Source of the DNA: Trichoplusia ni | Taxonomy: Eukaryota; Arthropoda; Insecta; Lepidoptera; Noctuidae | Length of the DNA stretch: 64,000 nt | NCBI RefSeq assembly: GCF_003590095.1 | Contig: NC_039488.1 | Coordinates: 868,001-932,000, forward strand | Direction of reading: 5' to 3' | Shown here: piece by piece, positions 1 through 13,403 of the stretch | Position numbering within the stretch: the first letter of the stretch is position 1 | Layout: the number at the start of each line of letters is the position of its first letter | Made by a program: the position numbers and the translations under genes | The notes under the pieces: model-generated | Told to the model about the DNA's origin: nothing | What the model saw: the letters and a program-made list of their open reading frames with translations, nothing else | Database searches by the model: none

Positions 1-90
1 TGCTCATCACAGAAACATTTGTCCTGGGTGGGAATCGAACCCTCCGGTATAGCAGTCAGGGCTACTAACCATTAGATCAACAGGCCAGCC
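1..90 (-). mobile_element. tRNA-headed SINE, family S (cut by window edge)
   Basis: On the - strand it reads ggcctgttgatctaatggtt, then gggttcgattcccacccagg, which match a tRNA-type A box and B box. It is the same family as 20716-20960 and 63749-64000. Its tail lies outside the window. Confidence 0.85.
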
Positions 91-656
91 AAATTGCCAA
101 ATGCCAAATTTTATAACTTTAGAATTACAATTCTGGCACAGATTTCGATATGTGGAGAGAGACGTGTCCTTCCTCTCTCTCGGCTTAAATGCTCCAAGCA
201 ATAAGACATTTGAACAGAAAAGACTGTAGCAACTTAATCCAATATGATATACGAGTAAATAACTATAAATGGTTATATTTCCCTCACGTATTCCGCGAGC
301 TCGCTACAGCTCTTGAGATCAAAGTTACAAAGGCCATCGTTATGGCGCATTGTGCTTGATACATTGAGCGTTGGAACACTGGAAGCGCTGTTTCTCTGCG
401 TGGTTAGCGAGCAGTGTATGTCAATACGAGAGTTATATTAATTTGATGAAGCCTACGCTATTGTATTCAAATCCAATCATTACATTCTTTATTGCGTAAG
501 TGGTTAAAGAAAGTATGTAACCTGATCGGTTTACTTACTTTTAAGACTCCTTTTAAATTATTTTCTAAGATATAATGATCTCGAATGTATATCCTTTTTT
601 GGAAGTATACTCAACTCCCTGTATTGCGCTATCACGCTTCCACTTATGCACTAATC

Positions 657-900
657 ATCTTCTTCATCCAAACCTGATCCCAGCTATGTTGGCGTCGGCT
701 TCCTGTCACCCGGTAGATGAAATTAAGTATCAGATTGGTTGTCAGACCTTCTAGCTCCTTTCTATCCGTAGCGACTGTCAAAGATATATGATTAACAACT
801 GGGACTCACAACCTAACGTGCCTTCCAGGAGAAACTTATGACATAGATGGTCACCCATCTACGTACCGACCGTGTCAAGCGTAGCTTAGCCAGTGATCTT
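657..900 (-). repeat. Interspersed LINE/SINE-like repeat D, copy 1
   Basis: On the - strand it reads agctacgcttgacacggtcg, acgtagatgggtgaccatct, tctttgacagtcgctacgga, then ccgacgccaacatagctggg. It shares this order with copies at 3262, 4120, 34105, 39591 and 51222. The 140-codon + strand frame at 847 overlaps it and is chance. Confidence 0.75.
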
Positions 901-3261
901 ATATTATTTTTAAAAGAGCCATTTGGATCTCTGTTCATTTTAATATTGGTCACTATGCCACCTTGTACACATGTAAATGAGGTTCTTTCATTTGAGAGAG
1001 CCACATTAACATACAAAAATACTCTTCCAGTGAAGCATACTTCACGGTTTCAAACTTGTTCAAACATCTATCGACAAGCTGTTGGCAAAGTTTTCCATCC
1101 AGGATCTTACTTTCTGCATTCAGATCAAATTCAAATCGTTTGTAGAGTTGCAAAGGTATTGCTTTCATATAAAATGCGATTTATTTTGAAGTTTGAAGTA
1201 TCGATAAGCAATTTGTATGAAATTTTCTTGTATTTGACTAATATTTTTCGAGGTTTCTTTTACCTTTGACTTTAATAGTCTTCTGATTAACTTGGTTTTG
1301 AATTATGCCAACGTAGAAGTAAATAGCAACCATACCAATTTCTATAAAAATGAAGCCGTTTAGCAATCAATACGTAAAGTACCTATGATTTTTGTAGCCC
1401 AGTGTACAAAGGGCCGTAGAGATAACTTTGGCGTAATATGTTAAGCAAACTTCAGCGTACATGAAGCACATCAAGCTATTAAGAACACCAAACTCAGTTT
1501 CAATATCATATTACAATGATCGAATTTCTAAAGCTACTGCACTCGAATGTCGAACATCATAATATAGAGATTAGAGAACATTAGAATATGTATTCATTAC
1601 ATTCATTTAATTTTTTTAATGGGATGTAGAAATATTATGTTTTGATTCACGAACATAATTCCAGCGTCGACCACCTTGTATTCAGTCAGCGCTGACCAAT
1701 TTTCATTGTCATAGTAACAGATGCAGGCAATAGAAAACGTTTATTGTGACAGCTCTTATTCTGCAAACATTCCGAACTGCTTTCAGAAAAAGAATGTCAC
1801 TTTAAAAAAAAAACGACGTCGGCTGTTTGTTAGCAAAACAAATGCAGTTTACAAACCAATTTATAAGTGTCGTTGTCTATCGGATTGTTGTAAATGAGTT
1901 TATCGATTTCCAGTTGTTATATTAGATTATTCCCACTTGTGCTGTTAAGTTGAACGGGGCACGAGTGAGCAAACGAGTGTAGTCCATACACGTACGATTT
2001 AATTGTTATTCAGTGTGAATGGGCAGCTGGTATCTGTGATGGACCAGTTGACGTTAACGATAACAAATGGGACTTTTATCTTTTTTTTATAATTTTGCAA
2101 ACGTTTTGTTGAAATATATTGGCTATAAAAGAGTTTTATTTTAACTTTTCAGCCGGATTTTTCGTATTGCTTTTTTATTTAATATGATACGAGGGTGATT
2201 TGGATCAAACTGATAGGATTAATGTCGTCAAGGTCTATTTTGAATTTCTGTTCAGTTTTTGATGCCAATATAATTACTAAGTTCAGTCTTTCTTTGGAAC
2301 AATCATTATTACGTATTTTATGTAAGAAAACTATATTGTTTATTTAAAGACATACGAACCATCAGTTAAATATAGCATAAGTTTATAATATAGAAATAAA
2401 AAAGCGGTTTAACTCATGACGTTTCTAACACACAATATTTCAGTACACACCGAACGGTAATACCGTCAGGCTTTAGATACGAGGTACTTACGAATACTCA
2501 ATTGATTGTCCCATACAAGCCTTATCTCGATTATGCAATTGAGTAGCGTTCACCAGTGTATCTAATATCTATGATACTAATACATCCGCCCAATTGATAA
2601 ACACTGTCAGCATAAGCTGTAGGTGTCATATTCAAACTTGGTAAACACATCTAATAATTATGTAATTTGAAATGAAGTTGTGATTAAGTAAGTAGAGAGT
2701 AAGATACATTGGTGAAGGCGTATTTATATCAGTGAACCGCTATAGAATGACTTGATTGATTGAATTAGGATATACAAGCACTTTTAGGTGTATTTTTCTA
2801 ATTTTGAGAAAATTTTGCTCGCTGGAGTGCACATTACGTCTTTAACTACACCAAGAAGAATACATTTTACCAATTTTCCGGTATGCCGTTTTCCGTTTTG
2901 GACTTAAAAAAGGGATTTTTATTTTCAAAACGGTTTGGCGAATTAATTTTTAGAAACGTTTATGTCTTTTATTGCATGTACGATTCAGGCAATCTATGTA
3001 TTAGTTTTTTAAATAGGCTTGTAACATGCAAGGCAGACAATTTGTCATACTTACTGATTTATCAGTAACAGTTTACTTGAGTGTTTTTCGGGAATGTCCG
3101 ATATTTTCAATCTAAACGGTACGAACGAGTAATGGTTTCAATAAATTGCTAGAAAAGGAAAAAACAGTAACTTAATGGTGTACTTACTTACTCAAGTAGC
3201 TACTACATGTAGATTCTTTGTTCTTATCTCAACACAAGTTAGGTTTAAAAAAAGTATCGTC

Positions 3262-3530
3262 AGCCTAACCTTTTAGCAACTTTGTTGGTGTCGACTGTCT
3301 ATCTAACCGGATGCAGCTAAGTACCAGTGTATTAAAAGGATCAACCTCCTCAATCCAGTTGCCTGGGTCACACGATACCCTTCATTATCTAAGAATGGTT
3401 GTCAGACTTTCTAGCTTCTGACTGACATTCGAAGATTTACAAATACTAGCCGGCAAGACACAAGGCACAACTTAACGTGCAGCGGAGGTACTTGTTATGA
3501 CCCATCCAAGAGTAGCTTAACCTGTGATTT
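3262..3530 (-). repeat. Interspersed repeat D, copy 2
   Basis: It contains on the + strand gtcgactgtctatctaaccg, aagtaccagtgtattaaaag and cttaacgtgcagcggaggta. It is diverged from the other copies. Confidence 0.7.
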
Positions 3531-4119
3531 ACGTCATTTTGTACATCAAAACTAGTGACGTGAAGCTTCGAGGGTTTCGTAAACATAATATAAAAATAAA
3601 CATTATCCATTCATTACATGCCAGCAAGGGATTATTTGAGATTTTATATAATCTGTGACCTTGTCCGTTCGCGGATTTATTATCTGTGAAATGATTTATT
3701 ATCTGTTTTGCCAGTAATCAAAAATGGCCGCCGGTTTATTGCATCGTAAAAATCAAATATTGATTACTTAAAATTGTTGAATTGTAGAGATTGTCGGTGA
3801 ATTTTGCACTCGAACTAGTCGTTAAGTTTTTTTGTGTGTAAGTTGCAATTTGATGAGGTGAACATTATGGATAATCAAAGAACGTTTTCATTTGATTTGA
3901 TTTTTGAGAATTCTTCTTTGGAATTACATGCTTAACAATATTGTCTAATTTTGTTTTACTTAGTTTAAGTTTTACCAAGCGTATATTACACCAACGTGTT
4001 ACGTATCAGATGACAAGATCTTACCTATAAGTGGTTATAAAGTGGGAATATAAACAAAAAGAAAAGTCTATTAATTTACAATTTGTTATTAAAACCAGTT
4101 ATCTCGTGGCTAAGCTATA

Positions 4120-4459
4120 ACTGCATAAGTGATTCGATCACTGGTTAAGCTATGCTTGACGCGGTTGGTCCGTAGATGGGTGACCATCTTTGTCATAACG
4201 AGTTCCTCCGTGTTTCGGAAGGCACGTTAAATTGTGGGTCCCGGCTGTTATACCTACATCTTTGACAGTCGTTACAGGTAGTCAGAAGCTTGAAAAAGTC
4301 TGACGGCCAGTCTAACCAAGGGGTATCGTGTTGCTCAGGTAACTGGGTTGAGGAGGTCAGATAGGCAGTCGCTCCTTGTAAAACACTGGTACTTAGCTGA
4401 AACCGGTTGGACTGGTAGCCGACCCCAACATAGTTGGGAAAAAGGCTAGGCCAATGATA
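4120..4459 (+). repeat. Interspersed repeat D, copy 3 (fullest)
   Basis: This is the best-kept copy: ctgcataagtgattcgatca, gtgaccatctttgtcataac, aggcacgttaaattgtgggt, ggtaactgggttgaggaggt, then gaccccaacatagttgggaa. It can serve as reference for the family. No protein frame is evident. Confidence 0.75.
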
Positions 4460-5044
4460 TTAAAACCAGTTAAGTGTGAGTTGGAGTCGCGACAATGTAA
4501 GTTCTTAAAATTATTTCAACAGCAAAAATCGATCACCCATCAAATTAATGATCGAATTGCTTAACCTGGATTATATTCATTAAATTATTGTCACAGCAGC
4601 AGCAGAAAACATTATCTTTGAAAATGTCCACTGCATCTATCACAGTTCAAGGGCTGAAATTTTCAGAGTAGCTTCAAACCCGATGACAATGAAATTAACA
4701 ACTTTAAAAGATTGTTAAACCTATTAATTTTACAATTAGAAACGGATCCCTAAAAACGTACTTAAATTAATATTTTCAGACACAATAAATACTCTATACG
4801 GGTGGGCATTATTATTTCAAACGTTGTAACAATTTGTTTTCGATGGTAATTTGCGAATACATTGTGTGTAGGTATTTGCTATTCACTCGAAGTTTTGTTT
4901 ATTTAATGGGGAACAATAGATGGCGGCACATTTAGGACAAACACTTCTATGTTTCATGTGTGGTGTAATGTTTCAAAATAAGACTGATGGTTGTGAGTAA
5001 CTTCTATGAAAATTATTATAATCTATATCTATACTAATCTATAC

Positions 5045-5304
5045 TCTATACTAATACATAAAGCTGAAGAGTTTGTTTGATTGTTTGTTTGTTTGAACGC
5101 GCTAATCTCAGGAACTACTAGTTCAAATTGAAAAATTATTTTTGTGTTGAATAGACCATTCATCGAGGAAGGTTTTAGGCTACAAACCATCACGCTGTGA
5201 CTAATAGGAGCGAAGATACAATGGAAAATGTGGAAAAGCAGGGCAGATATAAATCATAACTTATGTCTTCTAACCACGCGGACGAAGTCGCGGGCAACGG
5301 CTAG
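5045..5304 (+). mobile_element. Helitron-like non-autonomous element (Lep1-like)
   Basis: It starts TCTATACTAATACATAAAGC and ends gcgggcaacggCTAG followed by T, as in small helitrons that begin with TC and end with CTRR inside an AT site. The middle includes aatagaccattcatcgagga and actaataggagcgaagatac. At least six more copies are in the window, in both orientations. No protein is coded. Confidence 0.8.
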
Positions 5305-8300
5305 TTTTTTTTATAAAATTTATACAAAAAGGTTGAATACTGTTATTACCCTATTACTGAAGTTCCTACGTCAGAATAAAAAAAGACATATTTTTATTGC
5401 CGCTATAATAACGAATACTAAAAATAAGGGTCGTGATTAAGCATTGTTACAGTGACGTTGGTGGGGAAACCAATCAATTTTAAAATTATTATAAAAGTTA
5501 AATAAAATGTTAGAGAATTTTAGAGAATATTACTTGAAAAAATAGTAATGAAAAATAAATTTTACCAATCACAAAATGCAATAACGAGTCACTTGAAAAA
5601 TTCAAACGGATCATTAGTCAAGAATTCTCAGAACGTTTCGATCTTCAAGGTTTAGTAATTAAGCATTGCGTAGATACCTTACCAAGCTTCATTAATGTCT
5701 GATAATGAGACTAGTTATACAATGAGTCTTACTGAATGGGTTCTGTGTTGAATAATAGTAGCTTCTATACCTTTATTTATGTTTCAAGAACTTTATTAGA
5801 ATGTATTATAGAGAATAATGGATGGTCTATTCAAAAGTAGCTATTATTCTGTAGGTATTAGGGTTTTGAGTTGCGAGGCGTGGATGCATTTAATTTAACT
5901 TATTGCAGCGTTTGGTGCATTGTAGAGTTTTACGAGATTTTAAAATTGTTTTTAGATTTATTTGCTGTCGTTTGTTTTCTTGGAAGACATGATTAGGAAT
6001 TATTCTTGGAAATTCCTTTGTTAGAATACTTCTTCAAAACTTGTATTTCATCGTATTTTTCAGTAGCTTGTTAGTTGGCAAGCATTTACCTTTACATCAT
6101 TTACAGCAGAATTTAGCAAATTTTAATTACATTTCTGTAATATATTCTTAGAGTAGACTTCAAAGAGGAGGAGAATTCATTTGTATTTTCTAACCTCGAA
6201 ATTTCGGACTAGTTGAAACTAGTTGAGTTATTTTTTTAGCGTGGAATGGCTGTCTTTTGGCCCCATAAATATATCATCAAAGTTGGCTCAGTAGTTGCCA
6301 TTTCAGTTGATATGATCTAAAATCATCTAGGTTAGCAGCTGTTATTGGCCTTATGTTTGACCCTACATAAATTAAAATATTTTAAACCACAACAGTTTTG
6401 CGTAAGTTGTAGTTTACTTATACCAAGATGGCTGCCCATATGAGCTTCTGAACTTGACATCGAGTGCTCCGAATATTAAACGTGTCTGAGGGAAATTGTC
6501 GAGCGAATGCCAATATTTATGCCATTCACTGATATTGAAGCCGCTGAGAATTCTAACATTTGGGGTTGGATGGAATATGAATGTTGGTGTTTTTATCGAT
6601 CTTAAGATAGTTAAATCTTATTTAATATTAAAGAAAGTTTGTTTTTATGGACGTATGGATTTTTATTCTTCTTTCTCTCAAAAGCCACTGAACGGATTTA
6701 GACGAAATTAGGTACACAGATTTATACCCAGTACTAACACAAAGGGTAGTCCAACAAATAGATTTTATGTCTACAGCTATTTAAAAGTAAATCAATGACA
6801 AAAGCGTTTTTATGTTGCTTAAAGTCAGTCTGAATTTCGACAAACAAAAAATTCCTCCCATTTTATCTTTTTCAAGCCAAAGGCCTTCAAATACAAGTCT
6901 AAATCGTTCTAAATTGCGTAATCACATAAAACAGAATTACGTTTAGAGTAATTAAGATTGGTTCAATTAACTCTAGGCGTAAGATTTCTAGGTTACTTGT
7001 AACTGAAGACGAAACTTTAATTAAAGGGAATTTCTTTTGAAGAATGCCAATCGAAGTGTCAAACAGATAAATCGTATTTCTTTAGTCCTGATATAAAAAG
7101 TGATGAACTAAGTGATGAAAAAGTGGTGAAGAAATTGTGAGTTTTTGGTGTCAAGGTTTCTTAAGATATTAATGAATCAAAGGTTTCAAACCCTTTAATG
7201 ATCGGGTAATTGCAAGTAAAAACCCTTGGGGTCAGTGGGTGTGAAAAATGATCTTCAATAATTGCTAGCTCGGGAAAAGGTTACTTCACTCTATTAAGCT
7301 TATCTTTTATACTTCCATTTATTTTATCAAAATAAAGCTCGTGGTGTGAATTCATATTTATTTGTTAAATAACGGTTTACTCGTGCGTATTTATCGGGAT
7401 TGCCTCTCTAGATTCGAACCAAATGGATTTCTGAATCATGAATGGAAGTTATTTTATTTCACCTTTAATAGTTACGATTACTCTTCATGCAATATTATAG
7501 TTTACCACTCGATTTTTAAAGACGAGCGAATTTATATTTAATCCTTCTGACCGGCAATTTTCATCAGCTTGTGTAAACTTACCTAAATAAAACAGTCCGT
7601 AGATCTCTGGTATGTTAAAATAAAAATTCTATTGAAAGATTAAAAAAAACCATTTTCGGCCAAATATACTACTCACTGAAGTAAAGTACAGTATAATGTT
7701 ACTAACGTGATTCATTTCTTTACTTTACTTACTTTCTTTACCATAATTCCTATACTTAATTCCAATACTTAATTTCTTTCCATAACGAATGAAAATGAAC
7801 ACCTATTTATAAACATAATATGCATATGTATACATAAATAATATACTTTATAACTTGCATACTAATCACAACACTTAGTTTACCGTAGGTTATACACGAT
7901 GCCATAGACTTGTATGCTCACACTACAGGGTAGAGGCACGCTTTGACCTGGTAAGGGGTGCCAGGTCACTGCATTACCTAATGGCAAACTCATAACTTAA
8001 TTGCATTTAGTTGGAGAAGTGGATTGCTAAAGTGTGTTTGGTTAGTTGTGTAGATCTGTTTACTTGGACATTCTCCTAATTGGGGCGGATGAGAGATTAT
8101 ATGGTCAAATAAGTGTGTTAAAGTCATTTTCCAGGGAATTTACGTAACCAATTTTGTTAATGAAATCTTGTTTTTTTTTTCGTGTTACTTCTACATGTGA
8201 TTGAAAGAGAGATAATCTGCTTAGTATCTAAAATACAAATAGGGAATTGAACTTATGTTAAGTTTATGGAAAGAAGTGCATTCTGTGCGGTCTTTGCTGA

Positions 8301-10749
8301 TCCGACAGCAGTATAAGCTGTGTTTTACTCTACAACGTTACAGTTTAAAAAACATTATAATATCTGCGTGCATAACAGATGTGCCCGGAAATAAAAAGGT
8401 AGACAAAAATATAAAATATGAAAACATTACGTAAAAGTTAAAGCAAAACCGCGGACACTGGAGTTAAAGGTCACGTTTCATATTTGTATTCAGGCTGGGA
8501 TGGAAGAACCGGTATTTACATAATCACGCTCCTACAAAATACACCAGTTTTCACAACTGATGGTGATAAATTTGAATCATTTTGTCACGAATTTAAAAGG
8601 CATATTCTGGTTTGTTACGTTCTGCGTATTTATGTTGTATGCAGGATGTTTGATTGAAAATTATCCTACTTCGTACTAAATAATTATTAGTAACGACAAA
8701 GTTTGCATGTATGGTATGTTAAGTATGGATGTTTGTTCCTCTTTCACATAGAAACCACTGAACGGAGACGAAACTTTAATTGGATAGTTTTTATCTGCAT
8801 GATCCAGACGTTGCTATAATCTTTAGTTCGCAAAAAAACCCGTTTCATATAAATTGCGGAGATAGTGTAAAGATTTTTTATGTTACGCGGCAGATTTTTT
8901 AATTACATTTTCATACACAAAATTAAATAGTATTTATTTTCAAACTCAATACTTACACGCTTTTGTTTCATCCTGATAACGAAAATGACACAACCCTTGG
9001 TAAATTTTACATGTTTGGTCTATAATTATGAAAGGGTCAGCTTCAATAAATAAATTCTTGTTGCGAGATACTTAAGTTTAATTAAAAAAGCTTTCGATGG
9101 ATTCTCTAAAATCATACTCAGAATATTTTGCGAAATTTACTTTAACCGGCTGTATTTTTCCGTCTCACCAAATTAACATCGAAGTTGAGACTTATAAGTG
9201 CGTTAATTCAAAGTGTTTTAAATCGCAATAGGTAATGCTTGAACGAAGTCTCCGCTTTTGTTAAAAAAAGTGCGAATGGTAGTCAAAAAACATTAAAGAT
9301 TCATAAAATATCCACTAACCAACGAGTTTTAGGTTTCATTAAAGTATTCCCTAATTAAGACGGCCACACATCTGAAATACTACAGCCCTCATTGATTGGT
9401 GAACTATAAAGTTCATTAATTCATTAGCTTACTTCATATGTAGATTCTATCATGGATATCGATTCATTTGGGTACCTATTTAATGTACTAGCTAATGCTA
9501 TGAATGCCAATCATTGAGTGAATTGGTTGAACGTCTAAAGGCTGTTTTATTTATTCATATTCATATTGATATTATTTATTTACATTTCACAATATTTACA
9601 CAGATGTTACAAAATGGGTTAGAGGCAGTTAGAGCATTTGTGGACCCTGTAGGGCACAGCAAATTAATCTTATATCTAAAATTATTTAAACAATATATGT
9701 ATATAGCTTACATTAAATAGGTATCTTACTCAAAAATAAACAGGAACATAGGACTTAATCTAAACAGTAAGTAAACAGGTAGTACCAGTATTAAAACATA
9801 AAATAATATTACTAAAATTAATTAATTTAAATACTTAGTTGATTTTTTAGAATACGATAAATGATCTGAATTTTGAAAATCCTCTCAATTTTATTTTACT
9901 TCAAATTTTTTATCGTTATTTAAATTATTTTAAACAATTTAACAACAATTGAAAATATTTCAACAAAAATATAAATATTTAAAAAAAAACAATAAACATT
10001 CTTTTTTCAATTCTTTGGTTTCAACAAAATTAATATTAGTCTTGCTGTGGATCTACTTGTGACACTCCATCTAGATTTAAACTTCTGAAGTAGAGTATGG
10101 ACGTAGTGAGCTCCTAGCATATAAAGCCTTTTTCAGTTCTTTATGACGTCAAAATGGCATTACCATCTTTTAAGCTACGCCTACCTTTTGCAAACAATGT
10201 TAGTTTTCATCACACGTACGTTGCATCCCTGTTTGGTTTCCACTCAACTGTAGCTTAGGGAGTCCCATTTTCCCTAATCGGCTTAAAATCCGCTCATCCA
10301 TCTATCTCCACTAGAGAGTAGGCGGGATCTGAAGGCTTACTATCACACTAAGATTATTGTAGCTATTGTGGGAGAGAGACAGCACTCTTACATCTTATAG
10401 AGCGCTATCTCGCTTTCTCCACTGTAAGTGTTACTACGCGGCGGTGGTGAGTTCTTTGGAAGAGCATTAAAAATATATATTAAGTCAGGTACTATTTGAA
10501 TTTAGTATGAGTGCGATATATGACCAAGGTCAGATTGATATTTAATAAAATGATTAAAAATATCACAATGTAATCTTTGGCCTAGCATCATAAAACTAAT
10601 TTGTGCTGGTTCCGATTGTCTCAGTATAGAGAATTATGGGGGGAGACAGTACCCATCTGTAATACACTGTAAATAAATAAAAACACGACTTTTAATAGCA
10701 AACACAATTATCCTATCCAAATCAACCATATCATACCATATTTTTATAA

Positions 10750-10918
10750 TAACTATCGTGAGACTGATTCATTATTAAATGATGTAACGGTTTACTCACC
10801 CAGTTCGACTCGAGATCCCGCCGCGTCTGCTCATGATTAAGGACTCCGGTTGGGTCCGAAACTAGTCGGGCTACCCCGATAAATACGCGTGAGTAAACCG
10901 TTACATCATTTAATAATA
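10750..10918. mobile_element. Foldback element, copy 1
   Basis: The left arm ttattaaatgatgtaacggt with ttactcac and the right arm gtgagtaaaccgttacatca with tttaataa are inverted copies. The core is gactcgagatcccgccgcgt with ggttgggtccgaaactag. The outer flank tcgtgagactgattcat lies on the left side only, and the left arm has lost its inner part (gcgtatttatcgg). Confidence 0.8.
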
Positions 10919-12273
10919 TCATACCATTATATTTTTTATGACACGATTGTATCAACGCATAATAAACTCTTTGTTGTGTTTTACTAGTATACATCTATCT
11001 GTATATAATACAAATTGTATGTATGTATATATGAAGTTGTGAGCAATACTTAGAGCGTAACTACTTAGGGATTCTAGTCGATGCCTGCGACCGGCGTGTT
11101 ATCTTGTTATCCCAACCGTCGGTTAACTTTTACTACAAGTGAGCTACGATATTTATAGTAAACACAACGTTACTATGTAGTTCGTACAACGATGGCTTGT
11201 TCACTTGTGTTTTTGCGTTTCGTTGTTTTTACTTGTTTTGTATTGGTTAGTTTTATTGTTCGGAATACAAACGTGAAAACGGAACCCTATAGGTAAGAAT
11301 CCGAATGTCAGAATATGTCTGTTCGTTTTTTTGTCACATGGCTGTATCTCATGAGCCATGATAGTTAAACAGTTGAAGTTTTCTCAGATGTTTTATTCAG
11401 AAGAAATCAAGGTAAGGCAGCGGATGGTTGGTTAAGTCTTAAAAGGGGGGGTACCTATTTCCTTCTGACAAGTTTTTTTGGATATTCGTACCCTTTATTT
11501 TCGCGAGTTCAACTACCTCTTGATATTTGTTATAGGGCTTATACTTTCTTGCGATATACTTTCTCATTCACTTCGATCTACCATCTCGTTCTTCCTCTTG
11601 TTGTAATCCAAGAAAAAAAAATCCAACTTCAAAAAAATCAGCTTGGTGTAACACTAATAAATGATCAATTCTCCATCCTTTACAAGGATTACAGTTTACG
11701 CACCTTACAATACTGTGATATCTGAAAAATGTTTATGCTAATGACGTAATTTAACGAAATTAAATGTTACCAAGTAACCAAGCAATTTGTAACTTACTCC
11801 CATTTATGTTCAAAGTTTCACTTTCAAAGAGAAATTTCAAAGAAACTGGAGTTGAACTTGGCAATATTTTTGCGGTAGGTATTAATTTTCGTTACTGGAA
11901 TTTCTCGAGCCGAGTGACGTATTGTCTGTTAAGGAAAACAAGAAAAATAAATATGCTATTATTAGCTCCATTTAGTAAATACGATGACTTTGATAGCGAA
12001 AATGATGTCATGATACTAAATAAATACGTATTATCTGACTCTACAAATCTAGAGCCTCCTACATATAACAATAAATAGATTCATTTGTCCATATCAGTCG
12101 AGTGACGTCATGCGATAATATGTGGGTTCGATCGTTTACCTTTGTATATTTTTACTTTTTGCAATGCATGTGTTCTATTTTGGTAGCAGTGTCACTTAAA
12201 TTATGAAAAGAAGTTACAAGAATGAAGATGTATTTTTCTTTTTTTTTTAGTGTGACAACGTCAATTGTTTTTT

Positions 12274-13403
12274 AGGGTTCCGTACCTCAAAAGGAAAAAA
12301 CGGAACCCTTATAGGATCACTTTGTTGTCCGTCTGTCCGTCCGTCTGTCCGTCCGTCCGTCCGTCCGTCTGTCAAGACCCTTTTTCTCGGGAACGCGTGG
12401 AGGTATGAAGCTGAAATTTATATCAATTACTCAGGTCTACTGTCCCTTGAAGCTGTGAAAAAATCAAACTTCTAAGGCAACGCAATCAAAAGATACAGCC
12501 GTTTATGCCGCAAATTTTCGACACTTGCAAGGGAATCAAAACCTACAGGGTGCTTCCCGTGAACTCAGAATCTTGAAATTTGGTACAAAGCAACGTCTTA
12601 TACCATAGATAAAGGAAAAATTACAAAAACCATAAATTTTTAGTTACATCACATAATATTTTTTTTTTAATAATTTTAAACTTACTACCTATTTCCTCAT
12701 AAACGCGTAGAGGTATTAAATTGAAATTCATACCAAATACTCAGGTCTATAATACCTTTAAGCTGTAACAAAATCAAACTTCTATGTCAACGCAATCAAA
12801 AGAAACAGCAATTTAAGCTGCATATTTTGAAACTCGCAAGTACTCGCAAGGGAATCAAAACCTAAAGGGTACTTCCAGTCGACCTAGAATCTTGAAATTT
12901 GGCACGAAGCAACGTTTTATAGCACACATAAAGGAAAAATTCCGAAAACCTTAAATTTTTAGTTACATCACATAATATTTTTTTTTTAATAATTTTAAAC
13001 TTACTACCTATTTCCTCATAAACGCGTAGAGGTATTAAATTGAAATTCATACCAAATACTCAGGTCTATAATACCTTTAAGCTGTAACAAAATCAAACTT
13101 CTATGTCAACGCAATCAAAAGAAACAGCAATTTAAGCTGCATATTTTGAAACTCGCAAGTACTCGCAAGGGAATCAAAACCTAAAGGGTACTTCCAGTCG
13201 ACCTAGAATCTTGAAATTTGGCATGAAGCTACGTTTTATAGCACACATAAAGGAAAAATTCCGAAAACCTTAAATTTTTAGTTACATTACAAAATATATA
13301 TTTATATGACTCGATTGTCGTAATGAACGAACTTTGTAAACCTTGCAGGTTTGTACGGAACCCTCGGTGCGCGAGTCCGACTCGCACTTGGCCGGTTTTT
13401 TTG
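12274..13403. repeat. TIR-ended repeat E with internal 319-base units
   Basis: The left end agggttccgtac and the right end gtacggaaccct are inverted copies, and the right end is followed by cgcgagtccgactcgcactt. Inside are three units of about 319 bases, starting near 12322, 12641 and 12960. The last two are almost identical and the first is diverged. Fragments of the same family lie at about 11275-11400, 21334-21460, 25205-25325, 33205-33365 and 34670-34805. Confidence 0.78.
12327..12373. repeat. (GTCC/GTCT)n simple repeat inside repeat E
   Basis: There are about eleven tetranucleotide units of gtcc or gtct. Shorter versions (gtctgtcc, gtccatccgtct) occur at the same place in the fragments at 33205 and 34670, so it belongs to the repeat. 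Confidence 0.8.

Noticed and set aside
847..1269. 140-codon open frame on the + strand
   Set aside because: It starts inside repeat D copy 1, runs into AT-rich sequence, and shows no domain, splice context or codon pattern of a gene.
11192..11296. Short frame MACSLVFLRFVVFTCFVL... that looks like a signal peptide and ends at a gtaaga donor, a possible first PC2 exon
   Set aside because: It would leave in phase 2 while exon A needs phase 0, it lacks the PC2 propeptide start, and its end (acggaaccctatagg) belongs to repeat E.
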